The position numbers were made by a program, and so were the translations under genes. A stretch of 64,000 bases of DNA from Clarkia xantiana subsp. parviflora (Eukaryota; Streptophyta; Magnoliopsida; Myrtales; Onagraceae), in the NCBI GenBank assembly GCA_036873135.1, contig JAPTYO010000017.1, positions 16,678,001-16,742,000 on the forward strand, in the 5' to 3' direction. Shown piece by piece: positions 33,659 through 44,347 of this stretch. Below the pieces are notes generated by a model, which saw only the letters and a list, made by a program, of their open reading frames with translations, was not told the DNA's origin and ran no database searches. Position 1 is the stretch's first letter, and every line of letters begins with the position of its first letter.

Positions 33659-34357
33659 TGTTGGATCACGGTGGAACTCCGGTACGGACTTTGACGGCAA
33701 TCCTAGCTCCTTTGCTCCACGCAATCCTGCAAGAGGGGATAGACCGGGCGGTGACCCAGAATCCCTCTCCGATGCTTAAATGAGTATTTCGTATGACTGG
33801 CAAGAAAATAATCTCAGAGTGTATTCAACTCAACGTAAGTGATCTGAGGTGACCTCCTGCCCTTTTATAGGCAAAGAGATGCCTCAGGTACCTGGCGAAC
33901 CGTTAGGGGTGGTTAGCCCGTATCCCGCATATCTCGGACATGATCTCGCGTATCTTAGCCATGCCCCGTGTATCTCGGCCACGCTCCGTGTATCTTAATC
34001 CACGTTCCGCGTATCTCGGCCACGCCCCGCATATCTTGGCTTTATCCTCTGATAACGAGTCCCGACTCCCGTCGGGGACTCCAGAGTTATCTCGTTGTGT
34101 CACCGCTCGGGGCCCCTCGTCATCGTGACAGGGCCAATCATTCTCAGGGATTCATCATCGGGGCCTGCTTAAAGGCTTCTCATCGGGAGCTTCCAGCTCC
34201 ACTATCGGAACCGACTCTGTCGGGACCTTGCCTCGTCGGGACTCCCTTCGTCGGGACCCTTCTCCTAAGTCATCTTGACCTTCCTTTCGGGGCCTGGTGG
34301 GCCTGTTTGCCGTTTCCTCGCCGTTACGGGGCCTGACGACTATAGTCGGATCCATCA
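33659..34357 (-). repeat. 5' LTR of A2
   Basis: 699 bp, inverted; TATA (TATAAAA on -) at 33863-33869; followed by target copy gagaa 34358-34362. Confidence 0.96.
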
Positions 34358-34657
34358 GAGAACATCTCAAGTCATCAACTAAGAAGTTGCTAACGGTCAC
34401 AGCTACGAAGACTACGTCTATGTTACTAGTCATCCACATTCAACAAAAACAGTAAGTGATAACGGTATGAAATATTACTAACGAGTTATCATGCAAACTG
34501 CTATGCATAAAGCAGGTTCAAACGACATAGTTCAAAGCAAACAAGTCACAAGCAATAACCAAGGAACAACTCCAACAAAGTTCCAAACATAGAAGCCGGG
34601 GGCAAACTGACTCAAAAACGAGTTCAACATATCCAAAAGCAATAAACATGGCACAAA
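34358..34657. other. B spacer between A2 and the B antisense ORF
   Basis: No ORF; begins with the second gagaa target copy. The run gttcaaacgacatagttcaa and similar pieces suggest 3' UTR of the antisense gene. Confidence 0.45.
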
Positions 34658-35875
34658 TCAAAGAACGCCATCATCTCTGACAGGACTGGGTGGAACAGGC
34701 AGAAGTTGCACATTAATGTCATCGCCGTCTTCTCCAAGCAAAAAGACAAACTGAGCTACTACAGCATCCAAACGACGGAGCTCGGCAACATTCCCAACCG
34801 CAAACTCCACATACAGCCTTAACCTGTTAATGGGAAAGCCGGGAGCAAGAATGCTCACCCTACGAACAAAGTCTTCAGCAAACTCGCTAAGCATAGGAGC
34901 GGCCTTCGCTGTAGCAGCAGCAGTAACCGCGTTGTCAAACTCAGGAGTAGTAGGGAACTTTCCAAGTCCCTCCTCAATTCCGGCCTTCATTTCCTCTTCG
35001 TGCACCTTCCGACAGGCAACCTTGTGGTCGCCCGCATTGTCAGAAATCGCCTTCTCGATAGCAACATTCTCAGCTTCAAGCTGAACAAGGTGGGCATGAT
35101 CAGAATCGTAACGGGCGTCATCTTCAAAGTAAGATTGCGCACTTCATTCTTAGCTTCCTTAAGCTCGCCAGACACAACGGAAACTTTATCGGCGATAGCA
35201 CACTTCTCCTGGACAAGTTCCAACATGAAGGACGCCATGTGCACCATGTCAGAAACAACCTGAAAACAACAAGACAATAAGCATACATGTTCGGAAACAA
35301 CGAGCATAGCAAAGCAAAGAAAGACACTTACTGGTGTGAATCCAGACAGTGATCTCTCAACAAAGGTTCGCGCCTCTTTGTCGCTCGATGGCCGAACAAG
35401 TCGATCACCAAGAGTAACGAATTGATGAAGAACACGCACACCAACTTCTGGCATGCTAAGCCGGGAACTCTTTGGGAAAGTGAGATCACCTGTCGTATAC
35501 GGCATCCACTTATCATCCGAAATATCGCCTTCCAAAGGACGAAGCAGATCCGCACGTCCAAGTGGCGGGAGCACTACATGCAAACCAACTAGAGTTATGC
35601 AAAAACCAAAAACAAAGCGCACAAAAGCACACAGACAAGTGTTCAGTTCATACCAGAAGAAAGAGTACGTTCCACCTCGGGCCGCTCCTTTGAGCGGGGG
35701 GCAGACAACGCATCCTTGCAACCGTCAACTTCCTTCACTTTATGGTAGGAAGGAGTAGGAACGGTCACAGCAGTCTTCGGGCGCTTTGAACTGCTCAAAG
35801 GACGCGTCCCAACGGCGGACCGTATGGCAGAATCAGGAGCGGCAACGACGCGATCAGTAACAAGCGTCTTGCGAC
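34658..35875 (-). pseudogene. B antisense ORF, spliced, one frameshift
   Basis: On the - strand, opposite to B. Visible exons are 35875-35654 (acceptor tttgcag, donor tctggtatg), 35573-35332 (LLRPLEGDISDD, LSMPEVGVRVLHQF, DKEARTFVERSL) and 35259-34658. The last is coiled-coil-like (MVHMASFMLELVQEK) with a tail FAEDFVRRVSILAPGFPINRL. The last exon has a frame break near 35125. A further upstream exon (about 35940-36170) is probable but not resolved. It is homologous to D's gene at 39564-40972. No domain I can name; function unknown. Confidence 0.7.
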
Positions 35876-36544
35876 CTGCAAATAGCAAACAAAGCTACAA
35901 TCAAAATATAACTAAACGAAGACAGCATACAAGGAAGATTGTTTATTCAAACCGTTTACCTTTTCCATACCTGAAAGCTGCCTATGCTCTGGAGCAAGAG
36001 ATGGAACAATCCTTCCGTTAGAAGCAATCCTGCGAGCGGCTGCCGTCTGCAAAGACGAGTTTTTTCCTTCAAACCAACCTACATTACAACACGGTTAAAG
36101 TTATAAAAATGCTTAACATACCGAAGCCGCAGAAGGGAGCACATGAATCCCAGCATCGACCAACTCCTGATCAGATGCGCGCAGCGAACAAGTAAAACCA
36201 CGCGATCGCTGACAATGATATATCTGCTTTATCACCTCCCTATCCAGCAAGGAGAGCTCCCGAAAAGCAGGCGCGGGATCAGGTTTCCGAATACACTCGA
36301 CGTCCCAAGTCGTGCCCGCATCATGCGTAAAAAATTAATGGTGCCTCCAATGTTCGTTGGAAGAAAACCGCGGCCAACAAGCAGAAGCCGACAACAAGTC
36401 ATCAGGATCTTTCGCACATGGATAAAGACATGTCCGCTGCATCCTCCATGCCATCAAGACGTGTGCCTTCCGCACAGCATGACCTTGAAGTCCAGAATGC
36501 AGGGCGCGTAACACACCCGCCCGGGTTCAAGCCTAGGACGCCAA

Positions 36545-36735
36545 ACGTTGAGTGCCAAGTACCAGTGCCGAGTGCCAGTGTCGAGTGCCAGCGCCAAGTG
36601 CCAGCGCCGAGTGCCTGTACCGAGTGCCAGCGCCAGGTGCCCGTGCCGAGTGTCCGTGCCGAGTGCCCGTGCGGAGTGCCCGTGTCAAGTGCCAGTGCCG
36701 AGTGTCCTTGTGCCGAGTGCCCGTTTCAAAGTGCT
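36545..36735 (+). repeat. Short tandem repeat, about 12-bp unit (gtgccgagtgcc type)
   Basis: About 15 imperfect units built on gagtgccagtgcc / gagtgcccgtgcc. Related gtgccaag and cttggcact motifs occur in D at 41310-41345. Open frames here are by-products of the repeat. Confidence 0.8.
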
Positions 36736-37059
36736 AGCTCCTCAACCCTGCAGCCTAGAAATACAACCGACAGTCACGACAACGTGCATACACGCAAGAG
36801 TCTCTCATACAGACATCTAAGCAGTGTACACTCCATATGGAACAACTATGTACGTACAAGACTCGTTAGTCTTCGCGCAACAAGCAACAAACATCCCACG
36901 ATGGGGGGCAACCCCCTATACTCATCAACCATTATAGTGACATCCGCTCTGCATTTATATCAAGCCCATAGGGATAACATGCGTGGCAACCAACAAGGAA
37001 AAAATTCTAAGTGTTGGAACAAGCGCGTACATACAAGCACGCGCATACATAACAAGCGC

Positions 37060-37260
37060 GCACATACATGACGGGATGTCGACTATCAAAGAATATATCC
37101 TAAGTGTTCCTTCATGTCAGCAGTCGACACATGACGGGATGTCGACCATCCAGGAGTATTTTCTAAGTGTTCCTCCATGCTAGCAGTCGACACTTGACGA
37201 GATGTTGACCATCAAGGATGTTTTCTAAGTGTTCCACCATGTCAGCAATCAACAACCGTC
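37060..37260 (+). repeat. About 60-bp tandem repeat in B
   Basis: Three units with acatgacgggatgtcgac, tatcctaagtgttcc and atgtcagcagtcgaca. The taagtgttcc piece (cttagaaaat/acacttag-like) recalls the D repeat at 38945-39300. Confidence 0.8.
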
Positions 37261-38137
37261 AACGTGCATAGCAAAGTTAATGCGTGCAACAAAAGTGGCC
37301 AACGTCCCAAGAAACCATCATGCAGGCGGCGCGACTAACGTGACGAGCCGCGTAGAGCAAACGCGAAAACACTTAGGAAAATATTTTTCTAAGGCATCAA
37401 GACAACAAACGGCTACTCCCAAAGACGTTTAGCAACTTCCGGCAACCAACAAACCCGTTAAGGGAAAAACAACACGTACCGATCAAAAGACCGTTACGCG
37501 AAGGCAGGGGAGCAATTACCTGCAAAGAAGGATGAAGAATAGATTCTCAAAAAGCTGGAAGAATGATTGGGGATTAGTGTAATCGCATATCCCAAAAGAT
37601 TCCTTAATGATAACGATCAAAGGAGTAATACACCTACACCCACACCTAAGTGCTTACGGTATACTCCACCCTCTTCTATGTATTTACTAATCTCTACGCG
37701 TATGATTATTTTAGTACTACGCGTATCAAATTCATCATTTTACATGCATGTTTGCATATCGCATGATTCATGATTTATTAATTGCTAAGTCATTTTAGGG
37801 TATACGGATTATATTTCTAGAATTATGTAATTACGTTCTTGCCATGACCGTTACTTGTACATGCATGTTGATAAATAGCATGTCCGCATAACATATTATT
37901 AATCGCTTATATCCCTAGCGGTAATCATGTTTGCACGTTATATATGCGCATTCTCTATTGCACTAACCGTGATGACAGGAAATTAAGTCACTCGGTCAAA
38001 AAATCAAAGGACGAACGAAATCAAGACTCCTACGTCCAACCGACGATCAAAACCGGAAGGTTAGCGTCAAGCTTAAATTGGATATGTACCCTAACTTAAA
38101 CTAGAGTCAAGAAAGGTTTTTGAACTGTTACTTGACT

Positions 38138-38147
38138 CGGGGGCAAG
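38138..38147 (+). other. Polypurine tract of B
   Basis: cgggggcaag just before the TG of the 3' LTR. Confidence 0.75.
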
Positions 38148-38888
38148 TGGTGGATATATGTCCAATTCGGGTTCGTATTTATATTTTGGGCCTCGTAAAC
38201 ACGTCAAAAATCACATTACGGTTTAGAAAACGCCTTTTAAGGGTCTAAACGGTCCGGATTGCATTGCAACTCGGACCTCCGGATTGCTCTATGGGTATTA
38301 CGCATAACCCCGATTACCGCTTGCCAATATTGATGACGCTTACCTAAATTCGCGCATTGCTTATATTGATGACGATTACCGCTTTCCTTTGAACTGTCAT
38401 CAAACCGCTTCAAAACCGGGTCCGGTCCCAATGTAGCCTATAAATAGGAGAACTTAGCCAACCATTTTGGACACATTCTCTCATTTTCACAACTTTGGCA
38501 TTTTAAGCTCTGACTTCTCTCTAGAAATATTCTCTCTCTAGAATTATTTTTCTCCCTTTAGCCCAATCGTGACTTAAGCATCGGAGAGGGCTCCACTTGC
38601 ACCACCCCCCCCCCTCTCTGTTCTAGTATTGGACCCTTGTGCAGGAACGGGCCCCGCAACTAAGGTGTGGAAGAGAAATAGGAGTAAGACGAGCCCAGAC
38701 GCTAACCGAGACACAGCGTTTTGCTGAGACACAGACTTTTGCCGAGACACCACCTTTTCCTGAGACACAGCATTAAACCAAACACTCGTCACTGGCATCC
38801 GACAAATACCTCTTCCAGGCAAGGAGTGTCCGCCACAACCCGATCAGACAAATGCGTCGATCCGACCCGTTTCAACCAGGACGCAACA
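38148..38888 (+). repeat. 3' LTR of B
   Basis: 741 bp, TGGTGGATATATG to GACGCAACA, followed by target copy agcgt 38889-38893. TATA cctataaatag at 38437-38447. Confidence 0.9.
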
Positions 38889-39563
38889 AGCGTCGTAGGA
38901 ATATTCAAGAGGCATTGTGTAGAAGGCGATAGTAGCTAATTGATGTATGCAATCCACCCTTGTCGGCATGTACGTACGTACATGGAAACACTTAGAAAAT
39001 ATTTTCCTCTTGTTGACATGCATCCTTGTCGACATGTATGTACGTACATGGAAACACTTAGAAAATATTTTCCTCTTGTTGACATGTATGTACGTACATG
39101 TAAACACTTAGAAAAAAAATTTCACTCGTCGACATGCATCCTTGTCGACATGTATGTACGTACATTTAAACACTTAGAAAATACTTTTCACTTGTCGACA
39201 TGCATCCTTGTCGACATGTATGTACGTACACGTAAATACTTAGAAAATATTTTTCACTTGTCGGCATGCACCCTTGTCGACATGTATGTACGTACATAGA
39301 GCTTGTATACTGACTGGCTTGTTACTTGTAATTTTCCGGATTCCGAGTTACGCAGACTTCTTTTCAGAGCTAGTCTTCTTGCCGTGGTTATCATGAGTGA
39401 GTCTTATATCCCCGTTCCGTGAGTAACATTGTGTTCAAATGTTGGTAACGAGTTACATATTGACGATCCTCATACCTTTCTTTATATCATCTTTATAGAC
39501 TGGTTTATTGGCAACAATTCTTCCTTGCATGCGGAGTCTATTCGTCACACTCCACCGTCCGAG
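38889..39563. other. D region upstream of its antisense ORF
   Basis: Begins with the right agcgt copy. Mostly a tandem repeat (38945-39300), then about 260 bp with no ORF that would hold the antisense gene promoter and 5' UTR. Confidence 0.55.
38945..39300 (+). repeat. About 60-70 bp tandem repeat in D
   Basis: Five to six units containing the palindromic gtatgtacgtacat, then aaacacttagaaaatattt and ttgtcgacatgcatcc. Units vary by whether the gacatgcatcc piece is present. Confidence 0.9.
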
Positions 39564-40972
39564 ATGTCTGCTACACCACTTGTTCTTGCTGCCCCTGTGA
39601 CTTCTGGATATGGTCGTGGGAAAGGACTTATGGGTGAGATGTTTTTTTTCCCAGTAACTTTTCTTTTTTATCTCTTTAACTCTTTGTTTGCTTTGTCTTT
39701 TTTGATTATCCAATACGTTCCCCTGCTCTTGATGTTTCCGTGGATGATTATCAACTTCCTGTCAAGCGACCCGAGGTGGTGTCGCATGTCTTGAGTGATC
39801 CAAAGAGTATAAGGACGAATGCTGCCTTTCCTCCTTCCACTCTTGATAAGGGAAAGGAAGTCACTGAATGCGCGATGGTATCTTCTGCCCCCCAGTCGAG
39901 AGATCGACTAACAGAGGATCGCTCTTCGTCTGTTGGCATGAGATATTACTCGCATTTCTCATTATACTCTGATTTTACACACTTAGTTTTTATTCCTTAT
40001 CTTTCCCTTTGCAGCTATCCCGGCTTTGAAGCGTGATCACCTTCTTCGCCCCTTGGAAGGTGATATATCCGGTGATGCTTGGAGATCTCTTGGTAGAGGC
40101 GGTCTTCGCTTTCCGAAGGAGGTGAAGCTTAATATGCCGGAGGTTGGTGTTCGCGTGTTGCATAGGAGTGTGCCCCCCGGTGATCGACGTGCCTGTCGGA
40201 GGACTGATAAAGAAGCTGAAGAGTGTGTTGAACATGCTTTGGCCAACTTTGCTCCTGTAAGTTAACAAGTTCTATTCCTTGACAACTTACGTGTTGTATG
40301 TCTTTGTTGTGTAATATTTATGACTTTGTGTTTTTGTATGGTTTTCAGGCTGTGTCTCAGATGGTTAACATGTCGTCTTATGTTGTGGAGCTTGTTAGTG
40401 CTAGAAGAACTTCCATCAACAAATGTAACACCATTAGTCTTGAACTTGCACGTTCTAAAGAGAAGGTTTGTGCACTTGGATTGAAGGTAGTCGATTCCGA
40501 GACCCAATATCAGGTGCAGGAGGCTCGAATTCTTGATCTTGAATCTGAGATGATTGCGCTTGAGAAACAGATTTCTGATGACCTCACGTCTCGAGAAGCT
40601 GCCTTGATTGCTGCACGTGAGGAACATTATGCACTTGGAATTGAAGCGGGCTTTTCCCAGTACTTGAGTACTCCTGCTTTTGGGCTTGCAGCTAAAAAGA
40701 TAACTGACACCATGATGGGCATGCGTGCCGAGGATTACTTTCGTCGTGTCAACGCGCTTGCCCCCAACTTTCCTTTTGACAAGCTTGGGCCTTGTTCTGA
40801 CTTTGCCGTTAATTATCTGAAGGCATTGCATATTTTGGGGCTTGATGAAACTGCCTACGATATGATTGAAGATGGAGAAGGTGCTGATGTTCTTGCTACT
40901 CCTCCCGAACGTATGGATGTTGTCCTACAGCTTACTGGGGATAGTGGAACTTCTCATGTGTCTTTGAGTTGA
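39564..40972 (+). CDS. D antisense ORF, spliced, homologous to that of B
   Basis: Opposite to D's pol. ATG 39564 (MSATPLVLAAPV) and a probable donor at 39634. A second coding block lies at about 39745-39930 (LPVKRPEVVSHVL). The third, about 40012-40259, carries LLRPLEGDISGD, LNMPEVGVRVLHRS and ends NFAPV at a gtaagt donor. The fourth starts after the acceptor ttttcag at 40349 and runs to the stop at 40972: a coiled coil (ARILDLESEMIALEKQ), then EDYFRRVNALAPNFPFDKL. The first intron lacks a clear acceptor and the second donor reads ggcatgag, so the gene may be decaying. Not recognised as a known enzyme. Confidence 0.65.
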
Positions 40973-42127
40973 TGTTTGTCCTTGGTGTTGATTTTCTGGA
41001 CATGTTGTCTTAATCCTTTGGAAGTGATGATATGTTTGAGGCTTTTACCCAAATCTCTTTTCTTTATGTTTTTGCTTTGTGTGGAACTTCGTCTTTTGGA
41101 CCTGTTTTTCAATAATAAAAGTCATGTGATACCTTGTTAGTAATATTTCATACCTTGAGTATCCATGTTGTCCTTATGCTTCGGACTTGGAAGATAGGAT
41201 AGGTATCCTTAGGTGATGAACATGATGTCCGTATGAGTGCCCTTCTTGGTTAAGATTCAAGGTATGGCAGGATGTGTATGCTGGATACTTGTAAGTAGTA
41301 ATGTACTTGGCGCGGGCACTTGGCACTTGGCACTGGCACTTGACATGTAGTAGTGTCATCTTGACGAAGCAAGACTTATGTTTATACCGTCTCTTAGTTC
41401 CATTCTAAGGCGACGTTGTTACAAGATTCCTCCTGTTTATTTTGCCGTTGTTGCGTTAAATGCTAAAGAGCAAGATAATGTTATACAAGACTCGACTTTC
41501 AAATTTGATGAGTTTTGTATAATATTCGCTTTAAAAAGCGTATAACATGAAGTTATCCCTTTTCGGGCCTAAGTCTTCATGGTGTATGAACTCTTAAGAG
41601 AGTATGCATACTTTGAGTATGTGGGGTTGTCGTCTATTAAGAGGATTTCCGCCACAGTGGGGTGATCAGTCCCATCATTGCATTTGTCACATCCTGTTTT
41701 AGTTCAGGGAATGGCTTATGAACATGAGGATTTGCCCGAAGGACTTCGCAACATGTCATTTTTAGATAGATGTGATCATAGGTATTGTCCTTTTGAGAAG
41801 GATATTGCCCCATGTCACATTTTGGAATATTGCATGATATTGCTTTTTGGATTTGTTGAAGGTGCATTTGCTGATGTCGCCAATTATAAGTTGCATGGCT
41901 TGTTGATTATGAGTAGTATGCACGTTATTTTCTACTTGATGTTAACCCAGACCATAGTGCATATTGTGGGAAGGTACCTACGAGAGTAGATTGACTTTAT
42001 TAAATGATTGATGTGATTACATGATTGTAAACAGACTTGGAGTTAGTAAATCTCTCTTCTTTTTATATAAGAGCTTAAGACAAAAGAACATGATACAATA
42101 GCTCCTTTGTGACATGATTTTCTTCCT
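40973..42127. other. D spacer between antisense ORF and integrase end
   Basis: No supported gene. Shares inverted segments with B's post-gag spacer: accgtctcttagttccattctaagg near 41390, ggggtgatcagtcccatc near 41660, ggtacctacgagagtagatt near 41975. That synteny shows where pol was lost in B. Confidence 0.6.
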
Positions 42128-42260
42128 TCAACCGTGGAATTTCTTCAAGTGCCCCCCGTTGAATGTGTTTGGAAGGATGTTGCCCTCAGTGTCTTGGAGA
42201 CGGTATGCGCTAACATAAGGGACTGAGACAATCTTGTATGGGCCTTCCCACTTTGGAGAT
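42128..42260 (-). pseudogene. D integrase C-terminal end, interrupted by E1
   Basis: On the - strand it reads SPKWEGPYKIVSVPY, then AYRLQD, FNGGHLKKFHG and a stop at 42130-42128. This is the GPY-type C-terminal module of gypsy integrases, equivalent to KWEGPYKVVGMPAPNAYKLE in family A but clearly different in sequence. The rest lies on the far side of E1, outside the window. Confidence 0.85.
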
Positions 42261-42967
42261 TGTTAGGTTCCGAGTCTAGGGTCAACGGGCGGTCGACTTA
42301 AGTCTCGTTCCTCACTGGAGATGTTGCGGATTCGGTGCTCTCGGGTTGTGTCGTCCTAGCCTCTGTCTTTCTGTCCTTAGCTTCTCTTCTCTTCTCACCC
42401 TGCAAGAGGGGAAATACCAGGCACAGGGGGGGTGGTGCCTGATGAACCCTTTCCGATGCCTAAGTCAGTACGGTTTTAGAGAGATAAAGCTAGAGAGATG
42501 TCAGAGCAAAATTATGCAACTTGTCAAGATGTCCAAATGAATGGTGAAAGAGTTGTATTTATAGGCAACGGTGTCATTAAGGTGGCTTAATGACATCGTT
42601 AACCTTTAAACACAATTAATTATCCTTTAAACACGTAATTAAGACCTTAGGGTACGGAGAAGGTTGGCGGAAATAAACCGAGTATAGGAGTCTAAAAATA
42701 GTGTCGGGGCCCTTGGGGGTTAGGAAAATCCGACCCCCAAGGGTAGGGGTTGGGTGTGGCCACCCAACCCCTCCTAGGGGAGATCGGGTTGGCTGACCCG
42801 ATCTCCCCTAGGGGAGGTCGGGTGTGGCCACCCGACCTCACCTAGGTGAGTCTAACTTGGCCGGACGAGTATTCCGGCCTCGTCCGGACCATTGGTGTTT
42901 TCGCGGGGTGATCAAAATGAAACGATTCGGAAGTCAACGGGTTCAAATTGGGCGTATATCCATCACA
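42261..42967 (-). repeat. 3' LTR of E1
   Basis: 707 bp, TGTTAGGTTCCGAG to ATCCATCACA on the + strand. Inverted TATA (gtatttatagg) near 42556. Homologous over its length to 61911-62839 of E2. Confidence 0.9.
42735..42860. repeat. Palindromic repeat block in E1 LTR
   Basis: Alternating dyads such as gatcgggttggctgacccgatc and tctcccctaggggaga in succession, about three to four ~34-bp units; could form hairpins. The E2 LTR has about twice as many. Confidence 0.85.
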
Positions 42968-42983
42968 TGCCCCCGAGTCAACC
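42968..42983 (-). other. Polypurine tract of E1
   Basis: ggttgactcgggggca on the - strand directly before the LTR. Confidence 0.75.
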
Positions 42984-44347
42984 AATGGCCTGACCCTTGA
43001 TTGACTCTATTTTAAGATGGTATGACACGCGCAATTTGAAACCGGGATTTTACCTTTTTGTCTGAATGCCTACTTACCCATGGATATGTGCCTCTGACTC
43101 TGCCCCCTGCCTTATAAGATAGAGGAATTGTAAACGTCAGAATAGCACGGACACGTGTCCAAGCACGCGTCCGTCTGTGGTGGAAATAATAAATCTATCT
43201 TTGCTACGGGCGTATACTCGAAAAATACACGCTCGCGTAGGGATGCAATACGAATACAGCTAGGCGATTCATGCTTCAATTTTATGCCGGGATTTGTCTA
43301 AGTGGAGAAAAATTTAATTTTGGTCTAAAATTTTTCTAAGTATGGGATGCTCAAAAATAAACCCATGGGATGTTAACTTGAGTGGAGATATGCCTAACCA
43401 TAGTCTAAGGGAGGTAGAGATGATAGTTTTCCTTTAACCCTTAGATCCCATCTAATCTTAAATGGAGGGTTGTGATTATGTCACTTTAAAAAACCCTACA
43501 CCTTTTCAAATATAGAGGAGTATAGAAAATACCTCACTTAGCCACCATTGTCATCCTTTCCCTTTTTTCTCACACTTGGAGAGCAAGGAAAAATTTGGAG
43601 CACACCAAGGTAAGGGCCGGCCAAGAATTCCGGCGAAGGGGTGGAATTCCGGCCAGCGGTGCGACGGAGGAGACCTGCAAAGGACGGCGACTTGACCAGA
43701 GGCGGTGGCGGAGCAGGCCCTGGTCTACGGCGGAGCCAGGCGAGGTCGTGGAGGAGCAGCGGGACAACGGCAAGGCCACTGTTGGGGAGGCGACGTCTGG
43801 TCCAGCGAGGGCGGGCGACGGCGAAGTGGGACGGCTCCGGCGCGGCGTGAGGCGTCCTCCGGCGACGGTGGGGTCTGAATTCCAGCGATCTCCCGGACCC
43901 ATTTATCAAATCGGGTCGGGTTTTCCAAAGGTCCACTCTTTTCCTCCTCGTTACCGCGTGAAATGTTGATTTTTGAATTGCCGATATTAGATTGCCGATA
44001 CTTGATTGAATATGTGATTGCCGTGGATAGCCGTAGTTAGTTGTGGATTTGGGGAAAAAAATTTTGGCCGGTCATCCGGAGATAGTTTCTTGTCCGATTA
44101 GACTATTCCCGTTTTGAATTTGATGTCGAGACGCCATTTGTGTGTTGATTTCCGTTGGAGGGCGTAATTGCAATTTTGCTCGGGAACTGACTCTTGGTTC
44201 GAACGAAATTGTTCGATTTGGTTGCCGTGGTGTCCTTGGCGCGTGTTTGTTACCTTTGTTGGATGTCTTCGAATCTTTGGTTTTGTTGTTGGTCGAGTAC
44301 CGGGGTATTCCCGGTTTTTCGGAAATTTTCTTGTTTTGACATCTATC
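42984..44347. other. E1 spacer, conserved in E2, with a GC-rich block
   Basis: No ORF I trust. It aligns with 62856-64000 of E2. An AT-rich part with aaccctacac (43490) and gagagcaaggaa (43579) leads into a G/C-rich block (43600-43900, ggcgacggcg-type) and then a T-rich part. Position and layout suit the promoter and leader of the antisense ORF at 44348. Confidence 0.5.

Larger units (their letters stand above)
22703..34357 (-). mobile_element. Element A2, full-length with complete antisense ORF
   Basis: 699-bp LTRs (22703-23401 and 33659-34357) and target duplication gagaa (22698-22702, 34358-34362). Total 11655 bp, the longest A copy and the only one with the whole antisense gene. By eye the LTRs differ at about 8 positions, so it is young, yet gag-pol carries three frameshifts and a stop. 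Confidence 0.96.
35876..38137. other. B 3' region with tandem repeats, no clear gene
   Basis: It holds the presumed promoter and first exon of the antisense ORF on the - strand, then two tandem repeat blocks (36545-36735 and 37060-37260) and AT-rich sequence (37560-38000). The final 100 bp before the PPT (attggatatgtaccctaact) resemble D's 6723-6860. No supported protein. Confidence 0.55.
8018..38888 (+). mobile_element. Element B, non-autonomous gypsy-like element carrying A1 and A2
   Basis: It is bounded by LTRs 8018-8823 and 38148-38888 and by the 5-bp target duplication agcgt (8013-8017 and 38889-38893). A degenerate primer binding site follows the 5' LTR and a polypurine tract precedes the 3' LTR. 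After removing A1 (11887-21037 plus one gttcc copy) and A2 (22703-34357 plus one gagaa copy), about 10.1 kb remain. This holds gag1, protease, a second gag-like module, spacers with tandem repeats and an antisense ORF. There is no reverse transcriptase, RNase H or integrase, so it must have moved with enzymes supplied by others. The two LTRs differ by a large indel and many changes, so it is older than the A copies inside it. Confidence 0.88.
6171..42260 (-). mobile_element. Element D, old B-related gypsy element interrupted by B and E1
   Basis: Reading on the - strand: the 3' LTR is 6171-6705, then PPT 6706-6722 and the 3' region 6723-8017. Element B is inserted at 8018-38888, and D resumes at 38889. 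It continues with a tandem repeat block, an antisense ORF (39564-40972, + strand) and a spacer. The last part is the integrase C-terminus at 42128-42260, where E1 begins. Because a true integrase end is present, D once had a full pol; the rest would lie beyond E1, outside the window. Assigning the two halves to one element rests on B's target duplication agcgt at 8013-8017 and 38889-38893. Confidence 0.75.

Noticed and set aside
40262..40831. Minus-strand ORF of 189 codons opposite the D antisense gene
   Set aside because: It overlaps the coiled-coil exon, which has a homologue in B; the minus-strand frame has none.
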